Counted from the first letter of the stretch, positions 22,120-31,649 are shown. The stretch: 64,000 nt of DNA from Rhodopseudomonas palustris (GCF_003031265.1 NZ_CP019966.1:2790001-2854000); one strand, 5' to 3'. Made by a program: numbers and translations. Notes: generated by a model from the sequence alone, not told the origin.

Positions 22120-23628
22120 ATGGCTGTCGCGTTCAATTCGATCCCGTCGAACCTTCGCGTTCCGCTGTTCTATGCCGAGGTCAATGCCGGCCAGTCGCCC
22201 TATCAGGGCCCAAGCCGTACGCTGCTGATCGGCCAGAAACTGTCGACCGGCAGCGCCTCGGCCAATGTGCCGATCATCCTGTCGGGCGATCCGCAGTCGC
22301 TGGTCGGCGCCGGCTCGATGCTGGCCGAGGAGGCGATCTGGGCACGGCAGAACCACCCTTTCGGCGAGATCTGGATGCTGCCGCTCGCCGATCCCTCCGG
22401 TAATACGCAGACCTGGACCATCACCATCGCAGCCGGGCTCGCCGGCAAGTCCGGCACGCTGCCGGTCTATCTCGGCGGCGAGAAGGTCAGCATTGGCGTC
22501 GCCACCACGGACTCCACCTCCGACGCCGCCACCAATCTCGCGGCCGAGATCAACAAGGGCTACACCAAGTTCGGCCGCAGCCTGTCGTTCCCGGTCACCG
22601 CGGCTGCGGCGAGCAACGTGGTCACCCTGACGGCGCGCCATGCCGGCGCCCTGATGGCGAAGTTCTCGGTGCTGAAGGATCTGGTGGGCGACGAGGGCCC
22701 GCTGCAGCAATATCTAACGATCGCGGCCGGCACCGCCGGCACCGGTGTGCCGACGCTCGGCACCGCGCTGGCGTCGCTCGGCGACATGGAGTTCGATTAC
22801 ATCTGCTCGCCCTATGCCGACACCACGTCGCTCGACGTGGTCAAGGATTTCCTCGGCGGCACCTCCGGCCGGTGGTCGCCGATCCAGCAGCTGTTCGGCC
22901 ACTACTGCACGGTGATGTTCGACAGCTACGCGAACTTGGCTTCGTTCGGCGCTGGCCGGAACGACCCAAACGTCTCGATCCTCGGCGTGGTCGACAGTCC
23001 ATCGCCGCCGTGGCGCTGGGCAGCGGCCTATGGGGCTCGGATCGCCAGCGACAAGAACCTCGGCGGTGAAGTCGACCAGGCCTATCGCATCAGCCTGCCG
23101 GTCCAAACGTTGGATCTGGTCGGCATCCGGCCGCCGCAGTCGCGGGTCAACTGGTTTTCGATCACTCAACGGAACACGCACTATCAGGATGCCATCTCGG
23201 GCTTCAAGGTCGCCGCCGACGGCACGGTGATGCTCGACCGCGTGGTCACCACCTATCTGACCAACGCCTATGGCCAGCCGGACATCACCTGGCTGGACAT
23301 CGAGACCCGGCTGCAGATGGTGTATTTCGTGCGCTACATGCGGCAGCGCATCACGCAGAAGTACGGCCGCTGTGCCCTGGCCGACGACAACCCGAGCGCT
23401 AATCCGGGCATCGTCACCGCCAAGATCCTGAAAGCCGAGTGTGTCCACGCCTATATGGAGCTCGAAGCCGGCGGCTTGGTCGAGAATTCCGACCTGTTCG
23501 CGCAGCGCCTCGTGGTCGAGCGTTCGTCGGATCCAAATCGCGTCAACGCTTACTTGCCTGTCGACGTGGTCAATCAGTTCCGCGTGTTCGCCGCGAACGC
23601 CACGACCTTCCTGCAGTACCCGGCCTGA
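22120..23628 (+). CDS. Contractile tail sheath protein (Mu gpL-like)
   Basis: 502 residues, typical sheath length. Family features are the N-terminal SIPSNLRVPLFYAEVNAG, GPSRTLLIGQ, the central DYICSPYADTTSL in the subtilisin-like domain, and a C-terminal VDVVNQFRVFAANATTFLQY. Sheath subunits surround the tail tube and contract to drive it through the cell envelope. This gene identifies the phage as a myovirus. Confidence 0.93.
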   Translation: MAVAFNSIPSNLRVPLFYAEVNAGQSPYQGPSRTLLIGQKLSTGSASANVPIILSGDPQSLVGAGSMLAEEAIWARQNHPFGEIWMLPLADPSGNTQTWTITIAAGLAGKSGTLPVYLGGEKVSIGVATTDSTSDAATNLAAEINKGYTKFGRSLSFPVTAAAASNVVTLTARHAGALMAKFSVLKDLVGDEGPLQQYLTIAAGTAGTGVPTLGTALASLGDMEFDYICSPYADTTSLDVVKDFLGGTSGRWSPIQQLFGHYCTVMFDSYANLASFGAGRNDPNVSILGVVDSPSPPWRWAAAYGARIASDKNLGGEVDQAYRISLPVQTLDLVGIRPPQSRVNWFSITQRNTHYQDAISGFKVAADGTVMLDRVVTTYLTNAYGQPDITWLDIETRLQMVYFVRYMRQRITQKYGRCALADDNPSANPGIVTAKILKAECVHAYMELEAGGLVENSDLFAQRLVVERSSDPNRVNAYLPVDVVNQFRVFAANATTFLQYPA

Positions 23629-23694
23629 CGATCATCCGGCGCGGCCATTGCCGCGCCGTTCGCCTCCTCATTTTTGCACAGCGGAGTCTGAGCC

Positions 23695-24084
23695 ATGTCC
23701 CACACGGCAGGCGGTCGGGTCTCGACCGTCATCAACGGCGTTCCTTATTCGGCCCGCGGCGAGATCACGCTGTCGGCCTCGAACATCTCCAACGAGTCCG
23801 GCGTCAACCAGGACGGCACCGTCTATCGGCTGGTCAAGCCGAAGGTGCGCAAGGCCGAGCTGACGTTCGATCGGTTCGTCACGATCGATGACCGCCCGCT
23901 GATCTGGGACGAGCGCGTCATGAACCTGATGAACATCCCGGTCACCTTCGTCGAGGACGATACCGGCCTCACTCATGTCTTGTCCGGTGCGTTCTTCGAG
24001 GGTGAGCCGCAGGGCAATCTCGCGACTGGCGAGGTCAGCGGTCTTTCGATCGCAGCGAGCGGCTACAAGACGTTGAACGGCTGA
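23695..24084 (+). CDS. Tail tube protein (Mu gpM-like)
   Basis: 129 residues, directly after the sheath gene as in Mu-like phages. Sequence such as GRVSTVINGVPYSARGEITL, a central RKAELTFDRFVTIDD and the ending IAASGYKTLNG is consistent with the tube fold (mostly beta). It would stack in hexamers to form the DNA channel. Confidence 0.85.
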   Translation: MSHTAGGRVSTVINGVPYSARGEITLSASNISNESGVNQDGTVYRLVKPKVRKAELTFDRFVTIDDRPLIWDERVMNLMNIPVTFVEDDTGLTHVLSGAFFEGEPQGNLATGEVSGLSIAASGYKTLNG

Positions 24085-24091
24085 TCGCGTC

Positions 24092-24505
24092 ATGTCAGAT
24101 CAAGTCGAAGTCGCCGCGTCAGATACGGCGAAGCCCATACGCCAGCCTGAATTCACCCGAGATCCCGACGGCTCTCTCACGCGCACGCTGATCAAGCCGA
24201 TCCAAGGGCATGGTGACAAGGTCATCACAGCCATCCGCCTGCGGCCGCCGCGCTACAGCGATATCATGGCCCATGGCGACCCCACACAGATTATCGCCAT
24301 GGTCGGCGCGCTGCTGCCGCAGACCGACATGGGAATAGTTGCGAAATATATCGCAGCGCTGTCGATCGATGCGGCTACCGGAGACAAGATCGATCCTGGA
24401 CTGCTTGAGCAAACCGATTATCGCGATGCGCTTGCCTTGACAGAGGCCGTCAAGGATTTTTTCAGGGCGGCGTCGCAGACACCCACGACGCCGCCGACAT
24501 CTTGA
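24092..24505 (+). CDS. Tail assembly chaperone, zero-frame product (Mu gp41-like)
   Basis: 137 residues. FTRDPDGSLTRTLIKPI near the N-terminus and AIRLRPPRYSDIMAHGDPTQ fit the tail assembly protein family encoded between tube and tape measure. It would coat the tape measure during tail assembly. A slippery heptamer at 24457-24463 allows a second, longer product (next entry). Confidence 0.85.
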   Translation: MSDQVEVAASDTAKPIRQPEFTRDPDGSLTRTLIKPIQGHGDKVITAIRLRPPRYSDIMAHGDPTQIIAMVGALLPQTDMGIVAKYIAALSIDAATGDKIDPGLLEQTDYRDALALTEAVKDFFRAASQTPTTPPTS

Positions 24506-24636
24506 TATTTGGCTTAGGATTCGAGTTCTCTGAAGTCATGAAGATGACCGCAGATGAAATGGTTATTTGGCTTCAGCGTTTTGCCGCATGGTCGAAGAAA
24601 CGGCGAACTCGACGGGGAGGGGGCCGAGGACGATGA
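24092..24636 (+). CDS. Tail assembly chaperone, -1 frameshift product (gp41-gp42 fusion)
   Basis: Ribosomes slipping back one base on TTTTTTC (24457-24463) leave the 137-codon frame after 124 codons and add 57 residues, ending at TGA 24634. The added part (ADILIFGLGFEFSEVMKMTA, then EMVIWLQRFAAW) resembles the second chaperone domain of Mu-like phages. It has no start codon of its own with a ribosome site. The extended stop overlaps the tape-measure start by four bases. Fusion products of this kind are a conserved feature of long-tailed phages. Confidence 0.85.
24457..24495 (+). promoter_or_regulatory. Programmed -1 frameshift site with stimulatory hairpin
   Basis: The heptamer T-TTT-TTC lies in the correct phase for -1 slippage. 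Two bases later begins a perfect 10-bp stem, GGCGGCGTCG (24466-24475) with CGACGCCGCC (24486-24495), and a 10-base loop. Both the heptamer and the hairpin are where the chaperone family requires them. Confidence 0.85.
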
Positions 24637-26519
24637 AGGTCATTGAGGCCAAAGCGATCATCAGCGCCGCAGACAAATCCGGCGGCGTGTTCGATGCCAT
24701 TGCCAGGAAGCTTGAGAGGCTTTCCGGTGTCGCAGCAAGAGCGAGCAGCCGTGTTGCGGCGGCTGGAAACGTCGCTGCTGCGGCTGATCGCGCTGCCTCT
24801 GCGCATGCTCGCGTTGGCGGCGCCGCCGGACTCGCCGCCGGACGTCTCGCCGTCGGCGCCGCGGCGCGGGTGTTGGCGCCGGCGGCCGTTGCCTATGGCG
24901 GCGTGCAGTCGGTCAAGCGCTTTGCCGATACCGATATGGCGCTGACCCGCATCGGCATCACGGCGGATGCGACCGACGAACAGATCAGCAAGCTCAACAA
25001 GTCGGTGCGTGATCTGGCCTTCGCGTCGGGTAAGTCGTTCGACGACGTCACCAAGGGCCTGGAAAGCCTGGTTGCCGGCGGCATGGATCTGCCGCAGGCG
25101 ATGCCGGCATTGCCGGCGATCGTCAAGACGGCGCAGGCCGCAGGCGCAGAAGTCGCCGACATGGCCAACACGACGTTGGCGCTCAACCAGGCGCTCGGCA
25201 TCGCGACCGACAAGATGCAGTCGTCGTTCGACGTGCTGGTCACCGGCGGCAAGGCCGGCAAGTTCGAATTGAAGGACATGGCCCGCTACATGGCTTCGAT
25301 CGCGCCGGCTGCGGCCGCGATCGGCCTCAAGGGCGAGGCCGGGCTCAAGACCATCGTCGCGATGATGCAGACGATCCGGGCGGGCACCGGCACGTCGGAA
25401 GAGGCGGCGGCCTCGCTGCAGAACATCTTCGCCAAGATGGAGAGCGAAACCACCACGGGCAAATTCGAGAAGTTCGGCATCGATCTGCGCAAGGAGATGG
25501 ACAAGGCGCGCAAGTCCGGGCGCGACCTGCTGACCGTGTTCCTCGAGCTCACCGAGAAGGCGACGAAGGGCGATCTATCGAAGATCCCGCAGCTGTTCAC
25601 CGATATGGAATTCGCTCGCGGCATGCGGGCGCTGATGCAGTACCGGGACCTGATGAAGGAGGTCACCGAGAAGCTGGATAAGTCGTCCGGCTCGGCGATG
25701 AAGGATTTCGCGCGTGTGCTGGACCGGCCGAAGGTGGCCGTCGATCGGCTGTCGGAGAGCTTCGATCGGCTCAAGGAAGCCGCCGGCGCAGCTTTGGACG
25801 CGATCGGGACTTCGAAGGGCATGGACTGGATCGCTCGCAAGACCGAGGAGGCGATCGAGTACCGCAACAAGCCGGAGGTCGAGCGCGCCCGCGTTCGCGC
25901 TGAAACCGACCGTCGCGCCGGACTCGAAAAAGAGAAGGCCGCTGTTCAGGAGAAAATCCGGCTCTACGAATCTTTCGGTAACAACACTGACCCGTCGGTG
26001 ATGGACCGGATCAAGGGCCACCCCGGCGCCAACATCGGGAAGCTGTTGGCCGATCTGCGGCTGAAGCTGTTGGCGATCGAGGGCGCCATGTCCGCGGCGT
26101 CGCCGGAGGATCTGCCGCCGATCATGTCCGAAAAGGAGATCGAGGCGGTGAAGGCTGCGCAGGAGGAGCTGCGCAAGAAGAGCGAGGCCGATGCGGCGAA
26201 GCAGCAGCAGAAGAATGCGCGACCCGGCACACCGCTGCCGCAGTCGGACCCGCGAAAGGCGCGGCCGTGGGAGGGCAACATTCTCGATCTGCCGCCGGTG
26301 AAAGCGGAGCTCACCGGCAGCGCCGAGGTCAAGGGTGAGACCACGGTCAAGGTCGAAGTCGAACTGAAGCCCGCGCCAGAGCTCGTTCAGGCGGTCGCCT
26401 CGGCCAAGGCAAGCGCCGCAAAGCTTCAGGGCATGATCAGCGCGAACGGAGCCGGATCGACTGGCCGTTCGTCTCCGGACGCCGCGCCGGGCGGCAAGGG
26501 CGTGGCGGGTAACAGGTGA
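24633..26519 (+). CDS. Tail tape measure protein
   Basis: 628 residues from ATG 24633, which follows a GGGAGGGGG site and overlaps the frameshift stop. An upstream in-frame ATG at 24567 is inside the chaperone fusion. The central part is the TP901-type domain: FASGKSFDDVTKGLESLVAG, MANTTLALNQALGIATDKM and ARYMASIAPAAAAIGLKG. The C-terminal half is helical and charged. The protein sets tail length; 628 residues suggests a tail of roughly 90 nm by the usual per-residue estimate. Confidence 0.9.
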   Translation: MKVIEAKAIISAADKSGGVFDAIARKLERLSGVAARASSRVAAAGNVAAAADRAASAHARVGGAAGLAAGRLAVGAAARVLAPAAVAYGGVQSVKRFADTDMALTRIGITADATDEQISKLNKSVRDLAFASGKSFDDVTKGLESLVAGGMDLPQAMPALPAIVKTAQAAGAEVADMANTTLALNQALGIATDKMQSSFDVLVTGGKAGKFELKDMARYMASIAPAAAAIGLKGEAGLKTIVAMMQTIRAGTGTSEEAAASLQNIFAKMESETTTGKFEKFGIDLRKEMDKARKSGRDLLTVFLELTEKATKGDLSKIPQLFTDMEFARGMRALMQYRDLMKEVTEKLDKSSGSAMKDFARVLDRPKVAVDRLSESFDRLKEAAGAALDAIGTSKGMDWIARKTEEAIEYRNKPEVERARVRAETDRRAGLEKEKAAVQEKIRLYESFGNNTDPSVMDRIKGHPGANIGKLLADLRLKLLAIEGAMSAASPEDLPPIMSEKEIEAVKAAQEELRKKSEADAAKQQQKNARPGTPLPQSDPRKARPWEGNILDLPPVKAELTGSAEVKGETTVKVEVELKPAPELVQAVASAKASAAKLQGMISANGAGSTGRSSPDAAPGGKGVAGNR

Positions 26520-26522
26520 TCG

Positions 26523-27740
26523 ATGACAGTTGCGCGCGACTGGACCAAGACCCTCTGGCCGGCATCCTACAAGGGCGTGCCGTTCTGGGTGGAGAGCGAC
26601 GCCGAGGAGGGCGGGCGGCGGATCGTGGTGCATCAGTTTCCGATGCGCGACGATCCGTTCCTCGAGGATCTTGGCGAAGATAAGCGGACTTTCGAGGTGG
26701 TGGCTTACGTCGCGTCCGACAGCGCCGACGTCGACGCCGCGACGGTCGTCGCCATTTGCCTGACCCGCGGCCCCGGCATTCTCGTGCTGCCGGCACATGG
26801 CCCGATCCGGGTTCGTGGCAATGGCGCCCGCCGCTACCGCGAGCGGGATATGGCGGGCTACATCGCGCTGCGCCTCAACTTCATTCGTGAGGGCGCCGCC
26901 GGCGCGCTGGTCTCGGTGGCGATGCTCGCCAACCGGGTGTTTCTCGCAGCCGAGTCGATCGCGGGCGCGATTGCAGCTGCGTTCGTTGCCAATGTGACGC
27001 CGGCAAATCCTGACTTCGTGTTCGACGAAGCGGTGGCGGCGACACAGGATGTGCTGGCAGCGCTTGAAACGGTGCGCAGCACCGAGCCTGTCGAGGTCAC
27101 CGCCAGCGCAGCGCAACGCAACGCGATCCAGGCACTGTTCGATGGTGCTGCTGATCTGATCGTGGATCCGCAGACCATTGCCAGCGTGCCGGCCGGCGTT
27201 GTTGCGGTCGCCCGCGCATTGGGCGACGCGCTGCCGGCTGATCGGGCGCTCGCGGCATTCCGATCCCTGGCAGTCGAGCCGTCGCTGCAAGCCAATCCGG
27301 TTGGCGCGCGTTACGTCACGCCGGCGGCGGCGGCCGCGGCGGCGAACCGGGATGCGGCGAACCGTGCCCTGCGGTTGGCGGCGCTCACCGCGTTCGCCGA
27401 AGCTGTCGCCCGCGCTGACTTGAAAGATCGCCCGAGCGGCATTCGGCTCCGCGCCGAGGCTGCCGAGTTGTTCGAGAGCGAGCTGCTCGATCTGCCGGCG
27501 TCGGAGATGGACCTCGCGCGCGCCATCGGGGCTATCCGTGATGCGGTGATCGAGTATCTGTCGCGGGTGGTGCTCGATTTGGCGCCTGTGCTGACGATCG
27601 AGGCTAATCTCAGCAAGTCGTCGCTGTATTGGTCCTGGCGGCTTTATGCCGATCCGGCGCGATCGGGCGAGCTTGTCGAGCGGAATGGCGTCGTGCATCC
27701 ATCGCTGATGCCGCTGGCGTTCGAAGCCTTGGCGCGGTGA
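26523..27740 (+). CDS. DNA circularisation domain tail protein (Mu gpN-like)
   Basis: 405 residues. The N-terminal domain (WPASYKGVPFWVESDAEEGG, then VVHQFPMRDDPFLEDLGED) is the DNA_circ_N signature of Mu gpN-type baseplate proteins. The rest is Ala-rich and helical. It lies between tape measure and the gpP-like hub, in Mu order. The DNA circularisation name is historical; a baseplate hub connector role is more likely. Confidence 0.88.
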   Translation: MTVARDWTKTLWPASYKGVPFWVESDAEEGGRRIVVHQFPMRDDPFLEDLGEDKRTFEVVAYVASDSADVDAATVVAICLTRGPGILVLPAHGPIRVRGNGARRYRERDMAGYIALRLNFIREGAAGALVSVAMLANRVFLAAESIAGAIAAAFVANVTPANPDFVFDEAVAATQDVLAALETVRSTEPVEVTASAAQRNAIQALFDGAADLIVDPQTIASVPAGVVAVARALGDALPADRALAAFRSLAVEPSLQANPVGARYVTPAAAAAAANRDAANRALRLAALTAFAEAVARADLKDRPSGIRLRAEAAELFESELLDLPASEMDLARAIGAIRDAVIEYLSRVVLDLAPVLTIEANLSKSSLYWSWRLYADPARSGELVERNGVVHPSLMPLAFEALAR

Positions 27741-27744
27741 CGCG

Positions 27745-28791
27745 ATGGGGCCTGAAATCATCACCATCGTGGTCGGCGGCGCGCGCTGGTCCGCGTTCGA
27801 AAAGATCAATGTGCACGCCGCATTCAACGAAGCGGCGCGGTCGTTCAGTTTCGAAGTTGCCGCCGAGATGGGTTCATCGGCCACCAACCGGCTGTTCGCC
27901 AAAGGTACGCCGGTCAAGATCTATACCAACGCCGACCTTCTGCTCGACGGCCAGGTCGACAAAAGGCAGCCGCAGTTCGAGGGCGATCCGCCAAAGGCCA
28001 GCATCACCGTCACCGGCCGCTCGAAATCGGCTGACTTGATCGACGGCAGTGCCGAGCACGAGACCGGCTCGATCAAGAGCAAGACTCCGGACCAGATCGG
28101 GAACGAGGTCTGCAAGAAATATGCAGCGAAGTTCCGCACCGATCAGCAGCTCGACAAGGTCGAAAAGTACCAGGTGACGCCGGGCGAGAGCGTGTTTCGC
28201 TGTGTCGAGAAGCTGGCGCGGCAGCAGGGCATGACGCTGGCCGGCCGTCCTGATGGCGACGTCGACATCACCAAGGCTGGAAGCAAGCGCCATGCCGGTG
28301 GGTTGATCGAGGGAGTCAACATTAAGGGCGGTTCAGCTGATCACGACGGGTCGAACCAGCATTCTGAATACATCGTCCGCGGTCAGCGGCCGTCGGGCCA
28401 CGGCGAGGACAATCTCGAAGTCGAGGCGCGCGAGAAAGACGAAACGGTCAAGCGGCATCGCCCGGTGGTGATCGTCCAGGATGAAGACACCGACAAGAAG
28501 CGGGCGAAGAAACGGGCGAAGAACCGCAAGGAACGCGCCGCCGGCGACGCCCTAAAGGCGACGATCCGTGTGCAGGGATTCCGCGACGAAGGGGGCACCG
28601 TTTGGACGCCGGGTTGGCTAATCTGGACCGAAAGCCCGTTTCTCGACATTGCGCAGGACATGCTGATCGAGAGCGTCGACTTCGACCAGGACGATGGTGG
28701 CAGCATTGCAACGCTGGGGCTGACCGATCCTCGCTCCTATGGCGGCGAGGACAGCAAGGGCAATAAATCCGGCGAAGAGTGGAAGCGCTAA
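27745..28791 (+). CDS. Baseplate hub protein (Mu gpP-like)
   Basis: 348 residues. The start IITIVVGGARWSAFEKINVH and the regions FSFEVAAEM and SITVTGRSKSADLIDGSAEH match the gpP/late-control-D fold (gp27-like). A lysine-rich loop (KKRAKKRAKNRKER) interrupts the C-terminal third. It would form the trimeric hub at the tail tip. The stop shares one base with the start of the spike gene. Confidence 0.88.
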   Translation: MGPEIITIVVGGARWSAFEKINVHAAFNEAARSFSFEVAAEMGSSATNRLFAKGTPVKIYTNADLLLDGQVDKRQPQFEGDPPKASITVTGRSKSADLIDGSAEHETGSIKSKTPDQIGNEVCKKYAAKFRTDQQLDKVEKYQVTPGESVFRCVEKLARQQGMTLAGRPDGDVDITKAGSKRHAGGLIEGVNIKGGSADHDGSNQHSEYIVRGQRPSGHGEDNLEVEAREKDETVKRHRPVVIVQDEDTDKKRAKKRAKNRKERAAGDALKATIRVQGFRDEGGTVWTPGWLIWTESPFLDIAQDMLIESVDFDQDDGGSIATLGLTDPRSYGGEDSKGNKSGEEWKR

Positions 28792-29300
28792 TGTCGTATT
28801 TCGAGCATGACGACGCGCTGCGCAGCTTTCTGCGGCGGGCACGGGTGCTGAAGATTGATGACAGCGGCTCCCAACAGCTGCTCGACCTCGGCGGCCTGAA
28901 GTCCGAGCGGCCGGAGGAGATCGTTCGCATTCAGGATCACGGCTTCACGTCGCACCCGCCGAAACAGGCCGAGGGCGTGATGCTGCAGCTCGGCGGCCGC
29001 TCAGACCGCACCATGTTCTTCGGCGGCGAGCACAAGGATTACCGGCCAAAGAACACGGCCGAAGGCAATGCGGTGCTCTACGACGACAAAGGCAATGTCG
29101 TCTGGATGAAGAGCGGAGATGGCATCCACCTCACCGCGAAGAAAGGCCAGGTCGAACTGCGATCGACCGACGAGAAGGTCTGGGTGAAGCCCGGCGACGG
29201 CAAGAAAGTCTATCTCGGCGGCGACGGCACCGACGGCACCTATGCGGCGGTGATGACCGAGGAAGGTGCGTCGATCAACGTGATGGCGAGGGTCGGCTGA
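28791..29300 (+). CDS. Baseplate assembly protein V / spike (Mu gp45-like)
   Basis: 169 residues, with a TAATG start overlapping the hub stop. Sequence such as VRIQDHGFTSHPPKQAEGVM, AVLYDDKGNVVWMKSGDGIH and AKKGQVELRSTDEKVWVKPG indicates an OB-fold followed by a beta-helical shaft, as in the Mu central spike. The protein would puncture the outer membrane upon sheath contraction. Confidence 0.9.
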   Translation: MSYFEHDDALRSFLRRARVLKIDDSGSQQLLDLGGLKSERPEEIVRIQDHGFTSHPPKQAEGVMLQLGGRSDRTMFFGGEHKDYRPKNTAEGNAVLYDDKGNVVWMKSGDGIHLTAKKGQVELRSTDEKVWVKPGDGKKVYLGGDGTDGTYAAVMTEEGASINVMARVG

Positions 29301-29893
29301 TGGCGAGGCTGCAGGTCCGCATCGGCGAAAGCTCCGATGAGCAGCCGAACCTTGGCTGGGATACGATCTGGTCGCCATGGGGTGGCTGCGGGGATTGGGC
29401 GATCGCCGGTGCGGACGAGCCGCAGAACCGCGGCGGCCTGCGGGCCAAGGCGGCGCTGCACACTGCGGTCATCATTCAGCTGTTCACGGATCGCCGCATC
29501 GAGGACGATCACCCGCTGCGCTATCTGGTGCAGGGCGATGATCCGCGCGGATGGTGGGGCGATGGCGTCGATGTCCGCGCCGATCTGCACGAGACCGAGC
29601 TCGGCTCGCTGCTGTGGGTGTTCGAGCGCGCGCCGCTCACCGAAGAGATCAGGCAGTGGGTCGAGCGGCTCGCGCTCGAGGCGCTGCAGCCACTGATCGA
29701 CCAGGGGGCCGCGGCCAAGATCGAGGCGCAGGCGGTTGCGCAGTTTGCGCTCAACCGCTGCGACCTCGCGGTGCAGATCTACGGCCGCGACGGCGCGCGC
29801 GTCTATGACCAACGGTTCGAGGATATCTGGCGGCAGTCTGTGACGTCGCCGGCGTCGCCAGATTTCAATGACCTGCCGAGTGGGATCGCCTGA
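29300..29893 (+). CDS. GP46 family baseplate protein (Mu gp46-like)
   Basis: 197 residues. RAKAALHTAVIIQLFTDRR followed by WWGDGVDV and LGSLLWVFERAPLTEEIRQW is characteristic of the GP46 family (related to gp25-type wedge proteins). Stop and start codons abut both neighbours. It would be a wedge component that starts sheath assembly. Confidence 0.9.
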   Translation: MARLQVRIGESSDEQPNLGWDTIWSPWGGCGDWAIAGADEPQNRGGLRAKAALHTAVIIQLFTDRRIEDDHPLRYLVQGDDPRGWWGDGVDVRADLHETELGSLLWVFERAPLTEEIRQWVERLALEALQPLIDQGAAAKIEAQAVAQFALNRCDLAVQIYGRDGARVYDQRFEDIWRQSVTSPASPDFNDLPSGIA

Positions 29894-31023
29894 TGCCGTT
29901 CTACATCCAGAGCCTGCGCGAGATGGCGGAGAAGGCGCGTGCGGCCTATCGCGCGAACCTGAAGGGTTCCGACGCCTCGATCTGGCCGAACAACGTCTAT
30001 GTGTCCGCGAAAGTGATCGGCGGCATGACGTTCGAGGTAATCGGATTCCTGTCGTACATCTCGCGGCAGAAGTTTGCCCACACTGCGCCGGATCTCGACA
30101 GCCTGCTGCTGCATGGCGCTGAATTCGGGCTGCCGATCAAATCGGCGCAGCCGGCCGGCCCCGGCAAGGTGGTGGCGACCACGGCCGCTGCGATCGCGAT
30201 CGAAGCCGGGGCGCAGTTCGCGCGCAGCGACGGGGTGATCTACCTCGCGACCGCGGGAGGATCGCTGACCGGCGCCGGCGAGCTGTCGTTCGATGTGATC
30301 GCGGCTGCCGACGGCAAGGCCGGCAACGCCGAGGCGGGGACGCCGCTTGCGGTTGTGTCCGGCGTCACGTGGACGGGAGATACCGCGCCGACATTCGCTG
30401 TCGGCGCCGACGGGATCACGCTCGGCCTCGATCAGGAAGACATCGAAGACTACCGGGCTCGCATCCTGTTCCGGAAGCGCAACCCGCCTCACGGCGGGTC
30501 GCCGGCCGATTACGTGATTTGGGCGAGCGCAGTCTCCGGCGTCACCCGGGTGTATGTCGAGCCGCGCTACGCGGGGCCTGGCTCGGTGCGGGTATGGCCG
30601 ATCATGGACGGGCTCTATGCCGACGGCATCCCGCAGGCGGCCGACATCGCGCGGGTGCGTCTGGCGATCGAGGCAGTCATGCCGGCCGGCGTCCGGCTCG
30701 CGGTGCAGGCGGCGGCGGCGCGGGTGGTCAACATCACCGTCAGCGGCCTGACGCCGGACACGACGGCGGTGCGCGAAGCGGTGCTGGCCGAGCTGCGCGA
30801 CGCCTTCCTGCGGCGCTCACGTGTCGCCGGCATCGCTGATGTACACCCGGGAATGCCGTTTCTGGCCACGCCGGCGACGTTCTCGCGGTCCTGGCTGTGG
30901 CAGGCGATCGCCAATGCCACGGGAGAGGATCGGCATGTGCTGGCCGCGCCCGCTGCGGACATCTCTCTTGTGACGGGTGAGATCGCGACACTCGGCACTG
31001 TGACCTTCGCCTCCTCGATCTGA
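29893..31023 (+). CDS. Baseplate J / gp47 family protein
   Basis: 376 residues. Typical features are DASIWPNNVYVSAKVIGG near the N-terminus, PAGPGKVVATT, then QEDIEDYRARILFRKRNPPHGG and ADYVIWASAVSGVTRVYVEP, the hallmark of baseplate J proteins. It forms the wedge ring around the hub. It follows gp46 in the standard Mu order. Confidence 0.92.
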   Translation: MPFYIQSLREMAEKARAAYRANLKGSDASIWPNNVYVSAKVIGGMTFEVIGFLSYISRQKFAHTAPDLDSLLLHGAEFGLPIKSAQPAGPGKVVATTAAAIAIEAGAQFARSDGVIYLATAGGSLTGAGELSFDVIAAADGKAGNAEAGTPLAVVSGVTWTGDTAPTFAVGADGITLGLDQEDIEDYRARILFRKRNPPHGGSPADYVIWASAVSGVTRVYVEPRYAGPGSVRVWPIMDGLYADGIPQAADIARVRLAIEAVMPAGVRLAVQAAAARVVNITVSGLTPDTTAVREAVLAELRDAFLRRSRVAGIADVHPGMPFLATPATFSRSWLWQAIANATGEDRHVLAAPAADISLVTGEIATLGTVTFASSI

Positions 31024-31031
31024 GAGCAGCG

Positions 31032-31649
31032 ATGTTTCGTTGTCCGACGAAAGACGACCTGTTCGACAGGGTCGCATTGCCGCGCGGACGCGCATGGCAG
31101 ACTCACGAGGGCGGCCCGTCGCCAGCGACGCCCTTCGGTCAATTCTGGCTGGCCGCCGCCGAGGTGTTTGCCTTCGTGGCGAAGCGGGCCTGCGATCTGC
31201 GTTCAGAATTCTGGTGCGCGACGCACAGCGAGACGCACGATCAATGGATGACCGAATACGGGCTGCCGGATGCCTGCGACCCTTTCCCGGATCTGTGCAC
31301 CAAGGTGGCGGCAATCGGCGGCACGCGCTGCGAGTACTACGCGGCGATCGCCGCGCGGGCCGGCTGGTCGATCAGGTGTATCGAGGAGCAGCGGTGCGGC
31401 GCGCGGGCCGGTTGCGCTCGCGCTGGAAACGCCCAGGCCGGCCGCCGGCGTGGCGGGGTGATGAAGATCGTCGTCGATCTCGGTGCCAGCTTTTCCTATG
31501 TCGGGCCAAGGTCGCAACCGCCGCGCGCAGGACGATTCCGCGCCGGATGGCGGCTCGGCTGTCCGCCCGACATCGGGCCGCTCGAATGCCTTCTTGCCCG
31601 CGTTGTGCATGCGGAAATTCTGATCGTCTACGAGGTGACCAATGGCTGA
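31032..31649 (+). CDS. Mu gp48-like (DUF2313-type) baseplate protein
   Basis: 205 residues. The N-terminal LPRGRAWQT, RACDLRSEFWCATHSETHDQ and EYGLPDACDPFPD fit the gp48 family, which follows gp47 in Mu. The central third is basic and Cys-rich, and the end GPLECLLARVVHAEIL recalls the family C-terminus. It overlaps the fibre gene start by eight bases. Confidence 0.75.
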   Translation: MFRCPTKDDLFDRVALPRGRAWQTHEGGPSPATPFGQFWLAAAEVFAFVAKRACDLRSEFWCATHSETHDQWMTEYGLPDACDPFPDLCTKVAAIGGTRCEYYAAIAARAGWSIRCIEEQRCGARAGCARAGNAQAGRRRGGVMKIVVDLGASFSYVGPRSQPPRAGRFRAGWRLGCPPDIGPLECLLARVVHAEILIVYEVTNG

